A stretch of 64,000 nucleotides of DNA from positions 12,811,282 through 12,875,281 of the forward strand of contig OY294068.1 in NCBI GenBank assembly GCA_958510875.1, in the 5' to 3' direction. Shown piece by piece: positions 21,763-33,299 of this stretch; the first letter of the stretch is position 1, and each line of letters opens with the position of its first letter. Source of the stretch: Endomychus coccineus (taxonomy: Eukaryota; Arthropoda; Insecta; Coleoptera; Endomychidae). The notes beneath the pieces are model-generated. The model was not told the origin of the DNA and searched no databases. It saw only the letters and a list, made by a program, of their open reading frames with translations. Both the position numbers and the translations under genes were made by a program.

Positions 21763-24615
21763 CAGTGGCGGCTCCTCGAAGGAGGCTAAGGAGGCTCAGC
21801 CTCCTCACCAATTTATCTTAATGATCATTCTCCATTTTATTTCCTGTTTCTCTGATAATTCTTTAAATTTTACAATTAATTCCCCGTTCTCAGTAGTTAT
21901 TTTCAATCCGGCAACAGTGGTCAGAGGCTAGATTCTCTATATATCTCAAGCGGTGAGCATGTGTTTTTCCGAAAAGTCAATCGCCAAATAGCGTGAAACG
22001 GCGAAAACGGCAACAGGGTGGGGAGGCTAGCTTTTCGTACCCATTCGTCGGTCGAATGAAATAGGATTACTTGCGCTCCCGCCTCCCGCTGCTAGAAGAA
22101 TGCGGTTAGTTGTTGTTTTTATTCCATGAGGTGTAGTAAGGTTAAGTAGTTAATTTTTAAGTTATAATTTATCTAATCGGAATCGGTGAACGTTAAAATT
22201 ATGAGTGACGTAGTTGCAAAGTTCTTAGAAAATCCATTTAGTGGATTAACATATAGAAAAGTGTTCTTCAAAAACAAACGGCCTTTACCGGATTTGAAAG
22301 GATTAGTGATGGCAGGGAAGTATCAAAATCGATCGTTTAATACGGATAATTATAAAAAACATGTATGGTTAACGGGATCTGATGTACACAATAAATTATA
22401 TTGCTGGTATTGCTTGCTATTCACATCAGATACAACTTCATGTTGGGGGCACTTGGGTTATAATGATTTGAAAAATTTAGCTCGTGGCCTAGAAAGACAT
22501 GAAAAATCGCAGGAACATATTACATCGTGTATTAAGTTTAAATTAACCGGTAAACAGAATATTGTTAATGCGATTGATTCTACACGAACACGCGAAATCG
22601 AAAATCATAATAATACAGTTAAAGAAAACCGCGGAGTTTTAAAAAAAATCATTGATTTCTTATTGTATTTATCATTTCAAGATTTGACTTTTAGAGGGCA
22701 TGATGAAACTGAAAATTCAGTTAATAAAGGTAATTTTAGGGAATTGTTAGATTTGTTTTGTAAATACGACAGTAAGCTTCGCGATTTTATGACTAACGCG
22801 TCAGTATTTGCAGGCACCTCAAAAACAATACAAAACGAAATTCTTGATTCAATAAATTATGTCCTCCGAAATCACATAGAGGATGAATTATTTAATGTCC
22901 CTTTTTTATCGTGGCAGGTTGACGAAACAACTGATATAACGTGTAAATCACAATTATCAATAATTTTTAGATTTGTAAAAAATGGACAACTAGTGGAAAG
23001 ATTTTTAGGGTTTTACGATGTTAGTTCGGGAAGAACAGCGATCAATTTATTTAATTTCTTAATGGAAACATTTCAACGATTTGACTTTGCGAATAAATTA
23101 ATAGCTCAAACCTACGACGGCGCATCTGTAATGGCGGGACATTTAAACGGTCTTCAAACAAAAATAAAATCAGTTTCGCCTCAGGCTATTTTCACCCATT
23201 GTTACGCTCACAACATGAATTTGGTTTTGAGTAATGCATGTAATTCCATTAAGGAAGTTAGAATTTTTTTTTCCAACTTATCGTCATTTTCAAATTTTTG
23301 TAGCAAATCCACCAAACGAACTGAAATTTTGAATGACATAGTAGGAAACAGAATTCCCTGTAATGCTCCAACTCGATGGAATTTTACATCACGTGCAGTG
23401 TTTACCATTCACAAAAATAAAGACAAATTAATTGAAACATTTGATTTTATATCAAACAGTGATGACTTTTCGACAGATCTGGTTTCATTAAATGCTGCTG
23501 TTGGTTTAAAATCTTATTTAGAAAATGAAGAATTTTTGTTTTTTCTTGATTCTTCTAAATTAATATTTGAACAAACTGATCTTATTTTTCAAATTTTACA
23601 ACATAAATTCACTGATATAATTTATTCAAGAGATCGTTTGAAACATCTCATTGATAAAATTTCAAGTTTCCGTAATACAGAATTTCATTTTAATATTTTA
23701 TTTCAAAATTTTTCAACTGATGAGGCTCCTCCCGCGAAAAGGAGGAAAACATATAATTTGGTAGACAAGAAACTACATTATAAACAACTTTTTTTATGAA
23801 ATTTTAGATACCATTAAAGGTCAAATTGAGATTCGATGTTCCGATTTACATGAATTGAAGTTTTTCGACTTGACGAATAGAAGATTTTTCGAATCTTTTT
23901 CAAAAGAGTTTCCCAATACACTTTTAGATAACTTAGTTCTCAAATATAAATTTTTTGATAAAATAACACTGCACAATGAATTATGCGTTATATACTCGGA
24001 TAAAGATATTTTAGGCCAGTACGACAGTCACGCCGATATGATAAAATATATGATAGACAATGATTTGCAACAAGTTTTACCTCAGTTTCATAAACTACTT
24101 TGTTTGACAGTCACCATTCCTGTCACGTCGGCATCGGTGGAGAGATCATTTTCTACTCTCAAACGAATTAAAACTTACATGCGAAATACAATGGACCAAA
24201 ATCGTTTATACAATGTTAGTTTGATATCTATTGAAAAAGATTTAGTAAAACACTTAAAACAAAATGATACATTTTATGATAATATTATTGATCATTTTTC
24301 GCAAACTAAATACCGTAGAATTCCGTTAATATATAAAAAAAGTTAATAAAATTAATAAAAAAAAAACAAAATACGAAAAATTCTAAAAAAAAGAAAAAAT
24401 ATCAAAAATCCAAAAAAAATAAAAAACAAAAAAATTTTTTGCCCAGAGAAACTACACCTCCACGTTGGTTCTTGCTGGGCAACAATTAATTTTGTCACTG
24501 AAGTAGCTGGTACGGTCGCTGTGCAAAAGTTAAATTAATTGGCTGAGTAGAGTATATTAAAAAAAAACGTTTTATGTCCAGCCTTCTCTCTTGAAAAGTT
24601 CACGAGCCGCCACTG
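21763..24615 (+). mobile_element. hAT transposon, nearly complete (2853 bp)
   Basis: Terminal inverted repeats are cagtggcggctc at 21763 and gagccgccactg ending at 24615, with a GC-rich subterminal palindrome (aaggaggctaaggaggctca) at the left. Flanked by the 8-bp duplication gtattgac, the hAT hallmark. It carries one transposase gene interrupted by a single-base frameshift. An A-rich stretch (24349-24440) follows the gene. The sister copy at 51227-52842 is deleted. The intact ends and target duplication suggest recent insertion. Confidence 0.95.
22201..24346 (+). pseudogene. hAT transposase (ZMYM1-like), one frameshift
   Basis: Nuclear DNA transposase of the hAT group often annotated as zinc finger MYM-type protein 1-like. 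I start at ATG 22201 (MSDVVAKFLENPF); a GTG lies 5 codons upstream. Domains: TTF-type zinc finger near 55-110 (YCWYC and HEKSQEH supply Cys and His), RNase H-like catalytic core with WQVDETTD (Asp241), TYDGAS (Asp306) and the HCYAHNMN CxxH motif, and a C-terminal dimerisation domain with TSASVERSFSTLKR, whose Glu is the third acidic residue. The frame is open to 23799, where a run of seven T (near 23790-23796) shifts it. The sister copy has six T at the same place and stays in frame. After the shift it is open again to the stop at 24344. About 715 residues in total if the shift is ignored, normal for the family. Confidence 0.93.
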
Positions 24616-24623
24616 GTATTGAC
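24616..24623 (+). repeat. 8-bp target site duplication, right
   Basis: gtattgac, identical to 21755-21762. Confidence 0.95.
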
Positions 24624-24720
24624 ACGTGCTACTGTGATGCGGAATTCATCCGGATGCCAAGAATTTTCTAGATTAGTTGTCCGTAGAAGTCTAGTACTCA
24701 AGATACACCCTTTAGTTGCG
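24624..24720 (+). repeat. continuation of the Penelope-type flank
   Basis: acgtgctactgtgatgcgga, then attcatccggatgccaagaa, resumes the repeat cut by the hAT. It matches 52851-52910 (gtgttatggtgatgcggaat). Confidence 0.65.
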
Positions 24721-24929
24721 TAAATTTTCCTCGTATAACCACAACTGTATCTATCACCGTATCCGATATCCCCATGACGAACATCATCTTCATATTGGAC
24801 ACGTACCTTATCATACATCGATGATTTCTTTCCAATCTAGTGAGGCGATCCAATATTCTACGCAATTCAGAAGGTTTGTTATAAAAATTACGCCTGGTAT
24901 GATTTTAAATGATTAATATGAAGATTAAA

Positions 24930-26370
24930 GTGGAGTTTTGAGCTTATCACTTATTATCTCAACGTTTTTAATAGGGAATTTTCAGAATTTTATTGGATTA
25001 AACAAGTATAGTCATAACTCTACGCTGATGAAATATCAACAAACCCAATAATTTCCGACAGCTCTGGAATTATCCGTGTTGTTTCAGTCGAATCCTTGGA
25101 TAGTTTTATTATGAATAGCTGTAGAAGAGTAAGTAGGTACTCAGTACTTATCAAGACAAATATAAACACAATGAAAGCTTCGGCAAACCCGCCTTCACCT
25201 TGAAACGGTTACATTTCACGAAAACTTTTATCTAAACACCATGCAATTAGCCGGACTCGAAGAGCTGACTAAGTTAAAAATGTATGGGAACGTTCCGAGT
25301 TCAATTGGAGAATCGATTATGGTTCACGTCAACCCACGCACCATTAAATCGACTCACTGTTCAGGTAGAAAATTCGATTCAATCTTTAATATTGAAACGC
25401 TAACGAATAGTTAGCACATCGAATTAAATTGTTAAGCTCTTTGCCTTCGGAGAGTGAATCACACTTCGAGTTCAAAGAGTCCCGCGAGGGTATTGTGTTT
25501 CTTCACATTACACATCGGCTTCGGCGCCTCTTGCGTTCCATATAAGAAGTAATAGTGTTTAGATCAGTCTCGCTGCGCTTCGCCTCGTACGTACCGACCA
25601 TAGTAGCGATCGCTCATACATCAATCAGAACCTAACCGGTGCGCGAACAATTTAATTATTTATGTATAGGAATAAGGTAGTATGCAATTTGAAGACACAT
25701 AGGTGAAGTAGCCCTATTTCTAGGTAGGTAAGTTACCTTATAGGGCAGTAATACGAATGCATGCACGGATATATCATAAATTGATAATTACACCAGAATT
25801 TTTATGACATAAACGTCTGCTTACAGCCCATGGACCTCTTTATTGCCCATATATTATAATCAAATATGAAACAAGAATATCATACATAATAAAAACAGTT
25901 TAAACACTTGCAAAATGAAAGGTTTTCATTATAAATGGAAATTTGTACTTTCTATTCTAAATTCATTTTGGACAATTTCTGTTAACAATACAATTGGAAG
26001 ATTCATATTAATATTCGGGGGTACAACCACTCCACTGTAGTTACACACCACATTGGAATTGTTGATAGTTGCTACATGATCGCTAGTCTTGGTAGCTGCT
26101 AATTCCTAATTTTGTTTGATGCAGATCTTCTATACTGATCTGCAACTGACGTTGACTTCCAGACTTCCAGTTGTTTGATACCAATCATTCCTTCTCCACC
26201 GTTTGCCAATGCTGATCAGCGTAATTTGAGTTAAACAGCTATTTTTTTCCGTAACTTCACCAATAAGCTAATTCTTGACAATTTACCTGGTACATTTCCC
26301 ATTCCTATAAGCCAAGAAGAAACGAGGAGTAAAGTTCTTTTCAGGAAAAATGGTTGGCCTTAATGACTGC
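24930..26370. other. unassigned spacer
   Basis: No element recognised. 25430-25640 is richer in CpG than its surroundings but has no frame or RNA gene that I can support. Confidence 0.4.
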
Positions 26371-26375
26371 AGTAA

Positions 26376-26661
26376 ACTCATAGAGATCTAGAATAGAGTA
26401 CTCATGTCGACAATTCGATAGCCTCCTTGTAAAAAAAAGTCGAGTGATAGCTCCGCCTGTTTTCACGCGGCAACGCGACAGATCGTCGAGCAATCGCTAG
26501 CGTCGTTTATAACGTTTCTAACTTTCACTTTTGAATAGCGCGCCATGAATAGTGGAAGAAGCTGTTACCCGACTTTTTACTTTCTTCTTTCTTACAAGGA
26601 GACAATTCAAAATACATTGTATTTATTCGAGACGAGTACTCTATTCTAGATCTCTATGAGT
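26376..26661. mobile_element. 286-bp MITE with perfect 28-bp TIRs
   Basis: actcatagagatctagaata-gagtactc at 26376-26403 is exactly inverted at 26634-26661. Inside, a second weaker inverted pair (gcctccttgtaa...aaaaagtcg, against cgactttttac...ttacaagga) extends the arms to about 100 bp. No coding capacity. No clear target duplication (taa on the left, gaa on the right), so the superfamily is not assigned. Confidence 0.9.
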
Positions 26662-26869
26662 GAACTACCTTCCACAAATACCCTTGATTATGCTGATATT
26701 AGTTGAGATGGCCGGAATGAAGAATTGTAAATAGGAATAAAGACATAGCAGGTAAAAGTTTAGTTTTATAGTAAAATTACCCAGTCTTCATTTCTTACGA
26801 GAAGTGTTTAATTTATTACTTAATATTTTACCAAATTTTACTTAAGCATGAAACAGCATTATGTGGCGT

Positions 26870-27480
26870 CTGTGGCGAAACATTATTGAAGCTTCTTCTA
26901 GTGTTCCGGTGAAAAAAAAAGCAATTTTCTCTCGATGCTAGGGGAATTGTGAAAACTGTTTATAGTTCAATTTAATGATGCGGTGAGTGATACAAGTGCT
27001 TTGACTAAAATACATTTGACTACGGTCATGAGAATCGTGTGAAATACCATCAAACCAAGAAGGAAGCACAAAGATTCAGAGATTGGAATTTCAAAGCTAC
27101 ATGGCGGCGAATGATATATATTTCGAAGAATATTATACAAAAACTGATCTTTTACAAGTTTTGAAGGCATTTTGTATCAAAAAAACATGTTAGTGATGCA
27201 TTGCCAGAGGTGATGGAACATATAGTGTGCCCACCCTATTATTGCTTCTTTAATCCAATAGAGCAGCATATATATGACATCAATTGAAAGCGAAGGTTAG
27301 GTCAGAAAATATTTCTCCTAGTTAAAGTGGTACTATTGTAGAATCAATAAGAAAATGTATCAATGATCACACTTTCATGTGATAACTGTAGAAAATTCCT
27401 ATATTACTCTGAATGATAATTTGTTGAACCGATTATAATAAATGTTGGTGAGGAGCCAAACTTAGCTGGCTATAGAATAA
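26870..27480 (+). mobile_element. Tc1/mariner-superfamily (DDE_3) transposase relic
   Basis: Plus-strand blocks scattered over three frames: RGIVKTVYSSI near 26944, T-KIHLTTVMRIV near 27005, LLQVLKAFCIKK near 27150, then CPPYYCFFNPIEQHIYDI near 27230-27285. The last is the conserved LPPYxxxLNPIExxW block with the catalytic Glu. GTIVESIRKCINDHTF follows near 27330. Heavily mutated; no TIRs identified. A separate family from the other two DDE relics. Confidence 0.6.
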
Positions 27481-28270
27481 CATGTAAAAATGTAAATAAA
27501 TAACTAATATTCAAAATGAGGTTAGGTAGGTAGACCGTATGGTGTAATAAATAATAAAACGTTGTACTATTAAAGTTACTTTATTTGATTGAATTAATAT
27601 AAATATATCATACGAGTATGATTCCTTGTTTCCTTATTTTACTTACAATTCTTTTCAAATTACGTACAACAAATACATAATTAAGTAAAGTCCGGCCCTT
27701 TTCGACCCTCTGCTTATTTGCCAAAAATTCTGATTCTTCATCAAAATACGTTTCCCTAACAGTTAAAAAGGTAGTAGACTCCTGATATTATGTACTTCCT
27801 ACTGCAACTCCAGCATTTGTACGACACTCCTGGTGTCTTATTTAAAATGTTTGATGCTCTTTCTTCTGGATGAATTATATATAATTTCAAAAATCGACGT
27901 TAGAAGCCATTACTCTATGGTAATTTATCAGTATGATTCAATGAAAGAACCATTACCAAACAGATACAAGATAATAATGTATCTGTTCTATCTGTTGAAC
28001 CTATAGTCACCTTTTCAAGTTATTATTAAACGTTGTATAAAAGCAAAGCAATTGTTCTTCCATTTAATCATAAGTATAATTTCTTTCTGTGTTCGTTGTT
28101 GTTCGGTTTCTAAATCTACATCAAAAGTCAACTGGAAATTAACTGCTAAAACTAAATGATCCACTTTAAATAAACTCAACTTTAAATACCTAATGCGATA
28201 AAAAACAAAGTAAAATTATTTTATTTTTTTATATCTATTATTTCTCATTTATAGTGACTCAGTTCATGTC
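27481..28270. other. unassigned spacer with a 61-codon minus-strand open stretch
   Basis: On the minus strand, about 27784-27598, an open run contains TVRETYFDEESEFLANKQR and RTLLNYVFVVRNLK. It looks protein-like, but I cannot assign it. Nothing else recognised. Confidence 0.35.
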
Positions 28271-28274
28271 TGGC

Positions 28275-28510
28275 AACCACTTTTAAGCATATATGTCCCA
28301 AAAACTAGCAGCTTTGTGCCGTAACGTCCGGGAGACCAGCTGCAACCTAGCCTCTGACTTGTGACGCTCCTATCGAGACTTTGGGAGGATTGGGCTAGAA
28401 CACCTTAAAACAATACAGTTCCTATTTTCATCACTTTGAAGCGATTTGCAAAATTTGAAATCTGCACGACTAATAGAAACGGCTTAATCGTCAACACAGG
28501 GAGCCTGTCA
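28275..28510. repeat. dispersed repeat family R1, partial copy
   Basis: Block aaaacaatacagttcctatt, then ttcatcactttgaagcgatt and tgcaaaatttgaaatc (28409-28462), is shared with 47586-47640 and 56776-56844. The following cttaatcgtcaacacaggga matches the end of the 56.8 kb copy. Confidence 0.6.
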
Positions 28511-28756
28511 ATAAAAAGGAAACGGTTACATGAAGCGTGTGTTTGAAACTCGAAAAAAAGTTAACTAGTACATTTATATCATTATAGATTCAAGTACTAG
28601 TGAGTACTTAAGAATTTAAAAGATGTGGCGGTAATCAAAAACTGCGTTTCATATAAAAAATGTTTAGAAATGCTTTCTGGACAAAATATCTACATAAGAG
28701 ATAGGCATATACTAAGATATTTATATTTAGACATCTTGTTAATTAAAGGTAGACAA

Positions 28757-29024
28757 GTAGTGACATTTCTTGGAATGAAATGTTGTTTATTCTAACAATA
28801 ATTGTACACAACTTTTCCTTCTTACAATAAACAATGCGCTGCCGCGTTTACCGTATTTCACCAGGTGTGGCAAGACATAGTTCAAGTTAGTTGAAAGTAG
28901 TGAAATTTCTTGAATAAAATGTTTACAATACTAACCATTAAATCAAACTTTACCTGCTAATAGTATATTACACTGCATTTTCGGTATCTCACCAAGTGTG
29001 TGGCATCACTTGGTTCAGGTTATT
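28757..29024. repeat. diverged tandem duplication (~130-bp unit)
   Basis: agtagtgacatttcttggaatgaaatgtt (28757) and agtagtgaaatttcttgaataaaatgttt (28897) open two units. Both end with gtatttcaccaggtgtggca or gtatctcaccaagtgtgtgg and a ggttcaagtta-like block. Non-coding. Confidence 0.6.
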
Positions 29025-29029
29025 CTATT

Positions 29030-30250
29030 AAATACCAGTTATGGGTAAATGATTATACGGTTGACTTTTATAGCTAGAATATTATGATAAAATTCAACGT
29101 ATAAGATTCCGAAACCATTTATAAGGGAGAAGGTTGTGGAACATTATCTCATTGAAGATATAAGGTTATTGATTAGCTTCTGATAATATATTCGACGTGT
29201 GTCCAGAAAATACGTTATGGTTAACAACTTGGAAAAATGCCCTGAATTTGTCATTTTCAATAATATCGATCAGCTGGGTGCCGTAAATGAACGAAGATTA
29301 CCTACAACAGATATATTACAGTCATAAAAATACCAGATAAATCCACTTCTGACAGGTGGCAGGCAATAAATTCTCCATAAGGAATTTTCAATGAATAGTT
29401 AAATGACAAAACAAAATCGAAACAATGTTTCTCACCAGACATAAGCACAATAAGGTTTAGGAAGCGGAAAAGTTTATGACTTCATTAGTATGCAATACGC
29501 AATGTATTGAAAACATTAAATACAGAGAAAGTATATTCCAATAAAACTTATCTAATGACCCGAAGAAAAGAAATTTCGATAATCTTTTGGGTGATAGCTA
29601 ATTTTATATGAACGCTTATGCTGTTTTATAATTTATTTCATTTGGTAGAAATTTATTTATATATTATTATGTCTTAGTAGAGGTCGGTAACACAATTACA
29701 CTATCAAATTAAATAAACAGAACCATTGAATCGATTCTGTGTGAATCTAATTAAGACGTAGTGAGCATAGCGTACGAAGTCTTCTCTTCAATCGGGTTTT
29801 ATGTCACATGGTATGTTTTCGTGTAGCGGCCAAACGGCAAATGCAACTCGCTTGAAATCTTGACAGAAACTAGATATGACGTTCGAAATTACCGGCATGA
29901 AAATTCAAACTTGAACCATCCGTTTTCGAGTTCTTGAGCAGAGCAGTTCATCGAAGTACTCGACGATATTTGCTCTGTGCGCTATCTATCTGGCCAATTG
30001 TAGAGAGAAATGGTGACGATTTGTACAAGAACCTGAGCGCCCTCTACAATGAAGGGGCAGCTGGTTTGCCAGATGTCTGGAATTTGTGTGCCAAAGCCGC
30101 ATCCTTTATTTGATACCGACTGATTGATTTTTATGGATTTGTATTTTGCTATAATAGTCTATCCACTTCCAACATAGAGTACCTGCAGTCGTAGACAAAT
30201 GCCTGCGGCGTTCATATGGAACGTATACTGACATCTAGAGATGGAAATTA
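29030..30250. other. unassigned spacer
   Basis: Nothing recognised on either strand. Confidence 0.4.
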
Positions 30251-30251
30251 A

Positions 30252-30259
30252 TATGGATT
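30252..30259 (+). repeat. 8-bp target site duplication of hAT relic, left
   Basis: tatggatt, repeated at 31721-31728. Confidence 0.75.
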
Positions 30260-30399
30260 AGGGCTCACCAACCCTTTTCACATCACGACCCCAAAATTCG
30301 AGTAATAATTTTCGTGACCCAAATATAATTTATTACAGAATGTATACAAATGTATGTATACAATCGGAAGAATGTGGTGAATGGCGAATCAATTTTTAG

Positions 30400-30948
30400 C
30401 CCAATTGCAATTTTGTCTTTGGGACTGTGCGCCTGTGCGGTCGCTTTTGCTTCAAGTCGTCGAATCGATCCAAGAGGTCTGCATAAAATACGCCGGTGAT
30501 CGTTTTGCCCCTTTCACGGTAATCGATATGGATGATACCTTGTGCATCCAAAAAAACTGTCGCCATGACTTTGTTGGCCTATAAATCCACTTTGGACTTT
30601 TTCGCCTTCGATTCGCCAAGGCAAGTCCACTGTTTCGACTGTTCTTTGGTCTCTGGTGTGATGGATCCATGTTTCGTCTATGGTTACGGAACGGAGCGTT
30701 CGTACATCTCCAAACACTCCTTTGAAGTTGTTATACCGTCACGTAATGTTTTTTTCCTCGCAAGAAATAATGTTTAATCAAGACGTGAAATTCAATTTTT
30801 TCCATGTTCACAAAAATCTTCAAGGTTGTTTGCTTTCAATGGGTGTCAAAACAGAACTGAATGACTTATGAGTCTAAAAATCTTGATGCGATCTAGTTGA
30901 GGATGGAACATCTGTTTTATTTTTCAGGGACTTTCCACTTTGCCGTCG
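30400..30948 (-). mobile_element. mariner fragment nested in the hAT relic
   Basis: Minus strand. The 5' TIR, at about 30921-30948 (ttcagggactttccactttg on the plus strand), is followed by TA at 30949. Reverse frames give FGDVRTLRSVTIDETWIHHT and a frame-shifted SP-like linker, then the first catalytic Asp region (plus strand gataccttgtgcatccaaaa). The HTH segment and the C-terminal half are missing. Same family as 48890-49580. Confidence 0.82.
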
Positions 30949-31029
30949 TACATATGTGCAATTTCCGCGCTTGTTTCTTGCGGCACATCATCTGTTATCT
31001 TGGTGATATCTTTGAAATGGCAGGACAAA

Positions 31030-31690
31030 GTGATTTTTCAACATCCTGTAATAAACGGATGGAAAATACTTTTTCATCTGTGTCTCTAAGCATATCAGGT
31101 GATTGAAGTTGATCCTTCGAATTCGAATTATTCATTGGTGGAAGAAAACATTCCCAAAGTTCCATTTTCCCTCTGTCTCTCCGAATTTTTACTCCCTTGG
31201 CAAAACCAAGATTTTAGTTTTTAAGCTCAAATACGTTACAATCTGCTTCTTGTAGTCCCAAATTCAAGCCACTGCCAAGTAGTACAATTGGGAAAGCCAA
31301 AATCCATTGTGAAATAATTGAACGAAGTTTGATTCTTGCTGAGTTCGAAATATGACAACTTCATCTTTCAATTGTAGCAACCTGCTTAAGATTCGTCCTC
31401 GCGAGAACCATCGTACTTCTGTATGTAATAATAATGCACAATAATTCTTTGCATAGGTTTGCGAACAGTCGACTTTTTAGAGCTCGACTTTTCATAAAAT
31501 TAACAGCATGGCAAAGTACTTTGTTTAATTCTGATGATAATTTTTTAGCTACCAGTGCCTTTCGGTGGATCATACAGTGAGTAAAAGTGATATTTTCATT
31601 ATCATTCACTTTAACATTCGAATGTATTTTAAGCACGAATGTTTTGAAATGTATCAAATCTTGGAGACCCAAATTTTTTCTGTCAACCCC
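31030..31690 (-). pseudogene. hAT transposase relic (ZBED5-like)
   Basis: The minus-strand frame 31672-31361 contains ITFTHCMIHRKALVAKKLSS, the CxxH region of hAT transposases, followed by NFMKSRALKSRLFANLCKEL. Both are typical of the ZBED5/SCAND3-like group. Below 31361 the frame shifts, and ALNLGLQEADC near 31240 corresponds to the usual LNLSLQG block. The N-terminal zinc finger, first Asp and dimerisation domain are not recognisable. Confidence 0.75.
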
Positions 31691-31720
31691 AACTGGGATC
31701 CACAGGTTGATAAGCCCTGA

Positions 31721-31728
31721 TATGGATT
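31721..31728 (+). repeat. 8-bp target site duplication of hAT relic, right
   Basis: tatggatt, identical to 30252-30259. Confidence 0.75.
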
Positions 31729-31729
31729 A

Positions 31730-33010
31730 AACGATGCATCGATCATTTGAATAATTGAACTACAGTTCAATGAGAATTGAAATGCTGATCAGCTTAGAAC
31801 TAGTATGCAATTTTGTTTGACACGTTAGCAAATTTAATGAGAAGGAAATATCCTCAAATCGGTACAAACGGTACGTTGATGGTTTTTTTCTAGCATAATC
31901 GAGCTCATTCAACTAGACAGACTGCGGCGCACGCTCTTCATCATCTTATGCGAAAGACGGCAAGAGTGTAGCGAAAGCTTAGCCCATACTTTCGGCACAC
32001 CCACTCACTCCTCTTAACTCTTCGAGCATGTGCAGCATACTGACCTTTTCTATTAATCTGGTGACGACGACAACCATGGACGTGAATATCTAAATATCAA
32101 TGACGATGCTTGGATATATTTATTGAATGTATCACCAATTATTGTTATATTTTTACAACTGAAACAGCGACAAAGCCTTCTGTCAGAAGAGTTTGGCAAC
32201 TTCCAACCAGTAAGGTCATCGGCCTTATAAAAAGTGTGGAGCTACTGGGTGAAATTTAATGAGATGATAAACCACATGGTTGCGACGGAATGTTGGGCGT
32301 TTATTCAACGTATTTATTATGCACCTTTCTTGACCTACGCTCTTTACACTATCTTTCCCACTGCACGATTGGAAGGTCGGAAAAGTAGAGATAAAAACAT
32401 CTGAATAACTATCGTCCTCTGGATGATATCGATAGTGCAGCTGAAACATAAATTGCTTTGACGGATCAATACTAATAAAAGAGCAGTTTTTGAAGGAAAT
32501 TAATGAATTTGTAAACCCCATACTTGCGCGAAACCAGTCTATACCATCAATATGCTAATAATCAATCACTTTACACTCCACTAGAAAGGTACAAAAAAAA
32601 AATCGAAATAAATTAAGGAACAAATTAATTCTAAGAGCGCTAACAGAGATTAGGGAGAGTGGGTAAGTTGTTTTAATAAAAATGCCAGACACGTCACGAC
32701 TGGTGGTAAAATGAATTTAGGAACGCTCCATGAAAAAACACGATATTGATATTGTTAACACACTAATTGGAACATTTTCAACCCTCGTTAGAACCGGTTA
32801 CATCTTCCGATAATATGTTAATGTAGATGTGATATAATATTGGACCACTTTCGAATGTCTGAATGACTACGTGACATTTAAGCGTCCGGAATGTCTGGGA
32901 AAACAAAAACTTCAGCTTCTGATCTGGAATATTTTAAGCTGCAGAAGAATATCCAAGTAGTCATCATCACAGTATACTAAATTAGAAAACAAAATGTATC
33001 TGTTTAAATA
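31730..33010. other. unassigned spacer
   Basis: A 98-codon minus-strand frame (32225-32521) shows no motif I recognise. No repeats seen. Confidence 0.4.
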
Positions 33011-33019
33011 TTTGGGTTG

Positions 33020-33290
33020 AATATTGTAAAAAAGGGGTTACATTCAGCTGGGGATAAATCAGAATTTAATAAATTGCTTTTTATACATTTCTATCCCTTC
33101 TAAATTAATTAGAAATTTGTCCGTACTGTATTTTAAAAGTGAAAAACCTTCTTGAGAAATAGTGTGACCTGTATTTAGAATATATTCTGCTAATGCTGAT
33201 TTTTCACGATTAATCTTCATTATATGGGCAGAATTAAAATGTGCCTTCTAGTTTGATCCACATATCATTTTGAACGCGACTTACCATCAA
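33020..33290 (-). mobile_element. Penelope-like endonuclease C-terminal fragment
   Basis: An open minus-strand stretch of about 60 codons reads AHIMKINREKSALAEYILNT, then GHTISQEGFSLLKY and INLEGIEMYKK. This is the segment that follows the GIY-YIG core in Penelope-like proteins (R/K-SxxAEHxxxxxH, then LE-EIxK). RT is missing. Confidence 0.6.
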
Positions 33291-33299
33291 TTTTGTACA

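Larger units (their letters stand above)
30260..31720 (-). mobile_element. hAT relic (ZBED5/Buster-like) with nested mariner
   Basis: The left end, agggctcaccaacccttttc, and the right end, ggttgataagccct, are inverted (gggct-a-caacc) and flanked by the 8-bp duplication tatggatt. The subterminal cacgaccccaaa is typical of this hAT group. The transposase relic is on the minus strand at 31030-31690, and a mariner piece occupies 30400-30948. Total 1461 bp. An old insertion, judging by the decay. Confidence 0.78.

Noticed and set aside
27598..27784. PIF/Harbinger or other transposase end on the minus strand
   Set aside because: Open and protein-like, but no catalytic or diagnostic motif; left unassigned.
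32225..32521. 98-codon minus-strand frame as a host gene exon
   Set aside because: No recognisable domain or supporting splice structure, in a region otherwise full of decayed elements.
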